64,000 bases of DNA from Variovorax sp. ZS18.2.2 (GTDB taxonomy: Bacteria; Pseudomonadota; Gammaproteobacteria; Burkholderiales; Burkholderiaceae_C). The stretch lies in assembly GCF_024701975.1 (NCBI RefSeq), contig NZ_JANLNM010000005.1, positions 310,001-374,000 of the forward strand, given 5' to 3'. A program made the translations under genes and the position numbers. Every line of letters begins with the position of its first letter. The first letter of the stretch is position 1. This document shows, in pieces, positions 61,574-64,000 of this stretch. The notes under the pieces were generated by a model. That model worked only from the letters and a program-made list of their open reading frames with translations. It searched no databases and was not told the origin of the DNA.

Positions 61574-63610
61574 CTACTTCAGTATGCCCAGCAGGTTGTT
61601 GAAGTCGTCGGTCCAGGGCCGGGCGCCGGCCACTGGCGCAATGGCGGATGCGGCAGCGCCCACCGGTTCGCGCGCCAGGGCCTCGGCCTCGCGTGCGACC
61701 AGCACCCAGTCGGTGTCCAGGAGCCACGCGGTGTCGGCCGTGTCGTCGTGCACCAGCACCGCGTGCAGCCCCTTCGATTCGGCGATCTTCGCGACCACCG
61801 GGGCCAGCGCCAGGAAGCGGTTGGTCACATGGAAGGCGACGATGCCGCCCGGCCGCAGATGCCGCAGGTAGACCTCCATCGCCTCGGCGGTGACCAGGTG
61901 GATCGGCACCGAGTCGCCCGAAAACGCGTCGACAGCCAGCACGTCGAAACCCTGCGCGGGCTCGCGCTCCAGCGCGAGGCGCGCGTCGCCCAGCACGCGC
62001 TCGATGCGGGCCGGGCTGTCGCGCAGGAAGCTGAATTCGGTGTCGGCCAGATCGAACACCTGCGGATTGATCTCGTAGACCCGGTAGACGTCGCCGGCCC
62101 GCCCGTAGCCTGCGAGCGTTCCCGCGCCCAGCCCGATCAGCCCGACGCGGCGCGGCCCCGCGGGCGCAGCGGCGATCGCGCGGCCGATGCCAGAGGTGCG
62201 GCCGTAGTACGACGTCGGCTCGCTGCGGCGCGCCGGCAAGAGGAACTGCTCGCCGTGCTTCACCGAGCCGTGGAACATGCGCCGCACGCTGTCGGCCGGG
62301 TCGTCTTTCTGCCGATCGAGCGTGACCAGCGTGCCGTAGAAGTTGCGCTGCAGGGTGCGTGCATCGACCGTGTCGTCGCGCACCTGCAGCAGCAGGAACC
62401 ACGCGCAGCAACCCGCAACCGCCACGCTGGCCACCGACAGCCAGCGCCGCCCGCGCAGCACGACCGCGGCCACCAGCGCCGTCAGCACCAGGCCGATGCC
62501 CAGCTCGTAGTAGGCGGGCAGCACATGCGGCGCGACCAGCCCCACCGCGACGCCGCCCAGCGCGCCGCCGAGTGACAGCATCAGGTAGAAGCGCGTGAGA
62601 TAGCGCGGCCCGGGCCGCAGCCGGGCCATCTCGCCGTGCAGGAACATGCACAGGGCGAAGAGCCCGATCACATAGATCGGCAGCGCGGTCTTGACGTAGA
62701 CGCCGATGCGGTCCTGCAGCCCGAAGGCGCACAGCAGCAGCATCGCGGCCGCGAGCGTCAGGAACACGCCGCGGCGGTACCAGCGGTCGCTCTCGAAGCA
62801 CAGCACGAAGGTCAGCAGGTAGAGGGAGAGCGGCAGCACCCACAGGAAGGGAACGGCCGCCACGTTCTGGGTGATGTGGTTGGTCACGGCCAGCAGCAGC
62901 CAGGAGCCCAGCGCGGGCAGTGCGAGCCACAGCAGATAGTCGGCGGTGCGCGGCGGTTTCTCGGGAACCGCAGCCGTATCGCCGGAAGCTTGCTGCAGCG
63001 GCACGTCGGCCCAGCGGCGCGCCACATACAGCGTGGTGCCGCAGCACAGCGCCACGAACGCCCCATAGCCCCACGACCATCCGTGCGCCTGCTGCAGCAG
63101 CGAACTGCGCGGCTCGATCAGCACCGGATAGCTCAGCAGCGACAGCAGCGACGCCAGGTTCGACAGCGAGAAATAGCGGTACACCTGCGCACCCCACGGC
63201 GTGCGCGCCACCCACGACTGCACCAGCGGCCCGGTGGTCGAGAGCAGGAAGTACGGCAGGCCGATGGTGCCGAGCAGGAGGCCCAGAATCCACAGCGTCG
63301 GGTCTTCGGCGCCGGTCGGCTTCCAGCGCGCACTGGTCACGATCGGCAGGAAAGCCAGGCTCGCGAGCAGCAGCACAATGTGCAGCGCCGCCTGGGCGCG
63401 CACCCGCAGATGGCGCGTGATCCAGTCCGAATACGCGTAGCCCGCGAGCAGCACGACCTGGAAGAACACCATGCAGATCGACCACACCGCGGCCGAGCCG
63501 CCGAACCACGGCAGGATCTGCTTGGCGATGAGCGGCTGGACCAAGAACAGCAGGAATGCGCTGCTGAAGATCGTGCCGGCAAACAGAAGCTGGATGCCGG
63601 CGGGTCCCAT
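61574..63610 (-). CDS. Fused multi-helix membrane protein and spermidine-synthase-like domain, second copy
   Basis: The 678-residue protein is a paralogue of 27378-29675. It shares QPLIAKQILPWFGGSAAVW at the start, TTGPLVQSWVAR, FVLCFESDRWYRR and VDAFSGDSVPIHLVTAEA in the C-terminal SAM-binding domain, along with GLIGLGAGTLAGYGRAGD. About a dozen helices come first. It lacks the extra N-terminal 25 residues and a 60-residue part of the membrane region of its paralogue. It lies 10 bp downstream of the DUF2214 gene. Confidence 0.88.
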   Translation of the reverse strand: MGPAGIQLLFAGTIFSSAFLLFLVQPLIAKQILPWFGGSAAVWSICMVFFQVVLLAGYAYSDWITRHLRVRAQAALHIVLLLASLAFLPIVTSARWKPTGAEDPTLWILGLLLGTIGLPYFLLSTTGPLVQSWVARTPWGAQVYRYFSLSNLASLLSLLSYPVLIEPRSSLLQQAHGWSWGYGAFVALCCGTTLYVARRWADVPLQQASGDTAAVPEKPPRTADYLLWLALPALGSWLLLAVTNHITQNVAAVPFLWVLPLSLYLLTFVLCFESDRWYRRGVFLTLAAAMLLLCAFGLQDRIGVYVKTALPIYVIGLFALCMFLHGEMARLRPGPRYLTRFYLMLSLGGALGGVAVGLVAPHVLPAYYELGIGLVLTALVAAVVLRGRRWLSVASVAVAGCCAWFLLLQVRDDTVDARTLQRNFYGTLVTLDRQKDDPADSVRRMFHGSVKHGEQFLLPARRSEPTSYYGRTSGIGRAIAAAPAGPRRVGLIGLGAGTLAGYGRAGDVYRVYEINPQVFDLADTEFSFLRDSPARIERVLGDARLALEREPAQGFDVLAVDAFSGDSVPIHLVTAEAMEVYLRHLRPGGIVAFHVTNRFLALAPVVAKIAESKGLHAVLVHDDTADTAWLLDTDWVLVAREAEALAREPVGAAASAIAPVAGARPWTDDFNNLLGILK

Positions 63611-63620
63611 GCCGGCTTGC

Positions 63621-64000
63621 TTACTTGCCGAAGCCGCGCGCGAGGAACACGGCGACCAGCGGAATCAGCGCGATCAGGTGGGCCTGCACCATCACCAGCT
63701 TGCGCGTCTTCCTGATGTCGTCCTCGACCGGCAGCTTGCCGGTGGAACGCAGCGTCTTGCGCCAGCGGAAATAGGTGAGCGTCGGAAAGATCGAGAGCAC
63801 GCCCACGATGATGAAGAGCCCCAGCTTCACATGCAGCAGCGGGTTGGTCCAGTACCAGGCCGTGCCCTTCACGCCCCACCAGGTGCGCGCGATGCCGGTC
63901 GCGAGCACCGCGATGGCCGCGATGCCGTAGACCATGTCGACCTTGGCGAGCCGTTCGACGACGGCGGCGTTGAGCCACTGCACGCGGCACAGCGCCGCTT
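63621..64000 (-). CDS. DUF2214 family membrane protein, 5' end outside the window
   Basis: The frame is open to the right edge, so the start is missing. The visible 126 or so residues show three hydrophobic helices, with the family segment KVDMVYGIAAIAVLATGIAR, then GVKGTAWYWTNPLLHVKLGLF and LSIFPTLTYFRWRKTL. DUF2214 proteins are small membrane proteins of unknown role. It lies 10 bp upstream of the fusion gene. Confidence 0.85.
   Translation of the reverse strand, partial: AALCRVQWLNAAVVERLAKVDMVYGIAAIAVLATGIARTWWGVKGTAWYWTNPLLHVKLGLFIIVGVLSIFPTLTYFRWRKTLRSTGKLPVEDDIRKTRKLVMVQAHLIALIPLVAVFLARGFGK

Overview
The window is a high-GC (visibly about two-thirds G+C), densely coded stretch of a betaproteobacterial chromosome. 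A Comamonadaceae host close to Variovorax is the best fit. Signs are the tripartite-tricarboxylate (Bug/TctC) binding protein next to a LysR gene, the apaG, rpe and lptA-lptB-rpoN gene orders, PsiF-like and DUF2214 proteins, and GC-rich intergenic repeats. This assignment rests on gene content and style, not on a database search. About 59 protein genes are supported. I see no rRNA, tRNA, CRISPR array, insertion sequence or phage.

Layout. 1-6.4 kb: the end of a transglutaminase-like gene, a ku-ligD end-joining pair, an aspartoacylase-like gene and rpe. 6.4-12.4 kb: a rightward run apaG, PF10136 membrane protein, Kef-like antiporter, glutamate-cysteine-ligase-like protein, then thiL. 12.4-18.5 kb: a lipoprotein and an accessory block (LysR, Bug protein, FAD monooxygenase, MFS exporter) lying between thiL and pgpA-pncC, genes that are often neighbours in related bacteria. 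18.5-27.4 kb: pgpA, pncC, an Acg-like nitroreductase, a second LysR, small enzymes, an MFS transporter, a YecA/SEC-C protein, a GltB-like FMN protein and a kinase-like protein.

27.4-41.5 kb: one leftward Tad/Flp pilus operon of 13 tightly packed genes. In transcription order: Flp pilin, TadG-like, TadE-like, secreted unknown, 73-aa pilin-like peptide, CpaB, secretin CpaC, FHA-TadA ATPase, TadB, TadC, DUF192 protein, second TadE-like protein, and a membrane/spermidine-synthase fusion. An AraC regulator lies just upstream. No TadZ/CpaE, prepilin peptidase or TadD is in the window, so those functions must be encoded elsewhere or replaced.

42.9-48.2 kb: a solitary PIN-domain gene, an adhesin-E-like secreted protein, and a 969-residue protein that joins a peptidoglycan-binding domain, a GH19-type muramidase/chitinase domain, a papain-like protease and a GxSxG alpha/beta hydrolase. 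This is the most unusual gene of the window. An RlmL-type rRNA methyltransferase follows. 48.3-54.3 kb: a hybrid histidine kinase, a cytochrome b561-YceI-YceI set, a LysE exporter and a phospholipase D-like lipoprotein. 54.3-64 kb: rpoN, lptB, lptA (no lptC beside them), dsbA, a SPOR protein, argS, a PsiF-like protein, a second membrane/spermidine-synthase fusion and the start-truncated end of a DUF2214 gene.

Two families of GC-rich intergenic repeats occur twice each (537-656 and 11340-11453; 55901-56010 and 57640-57746). Many genes overlap by ATGA/GTGA or TGATG junctions, so several groups are likely translationally coupled.
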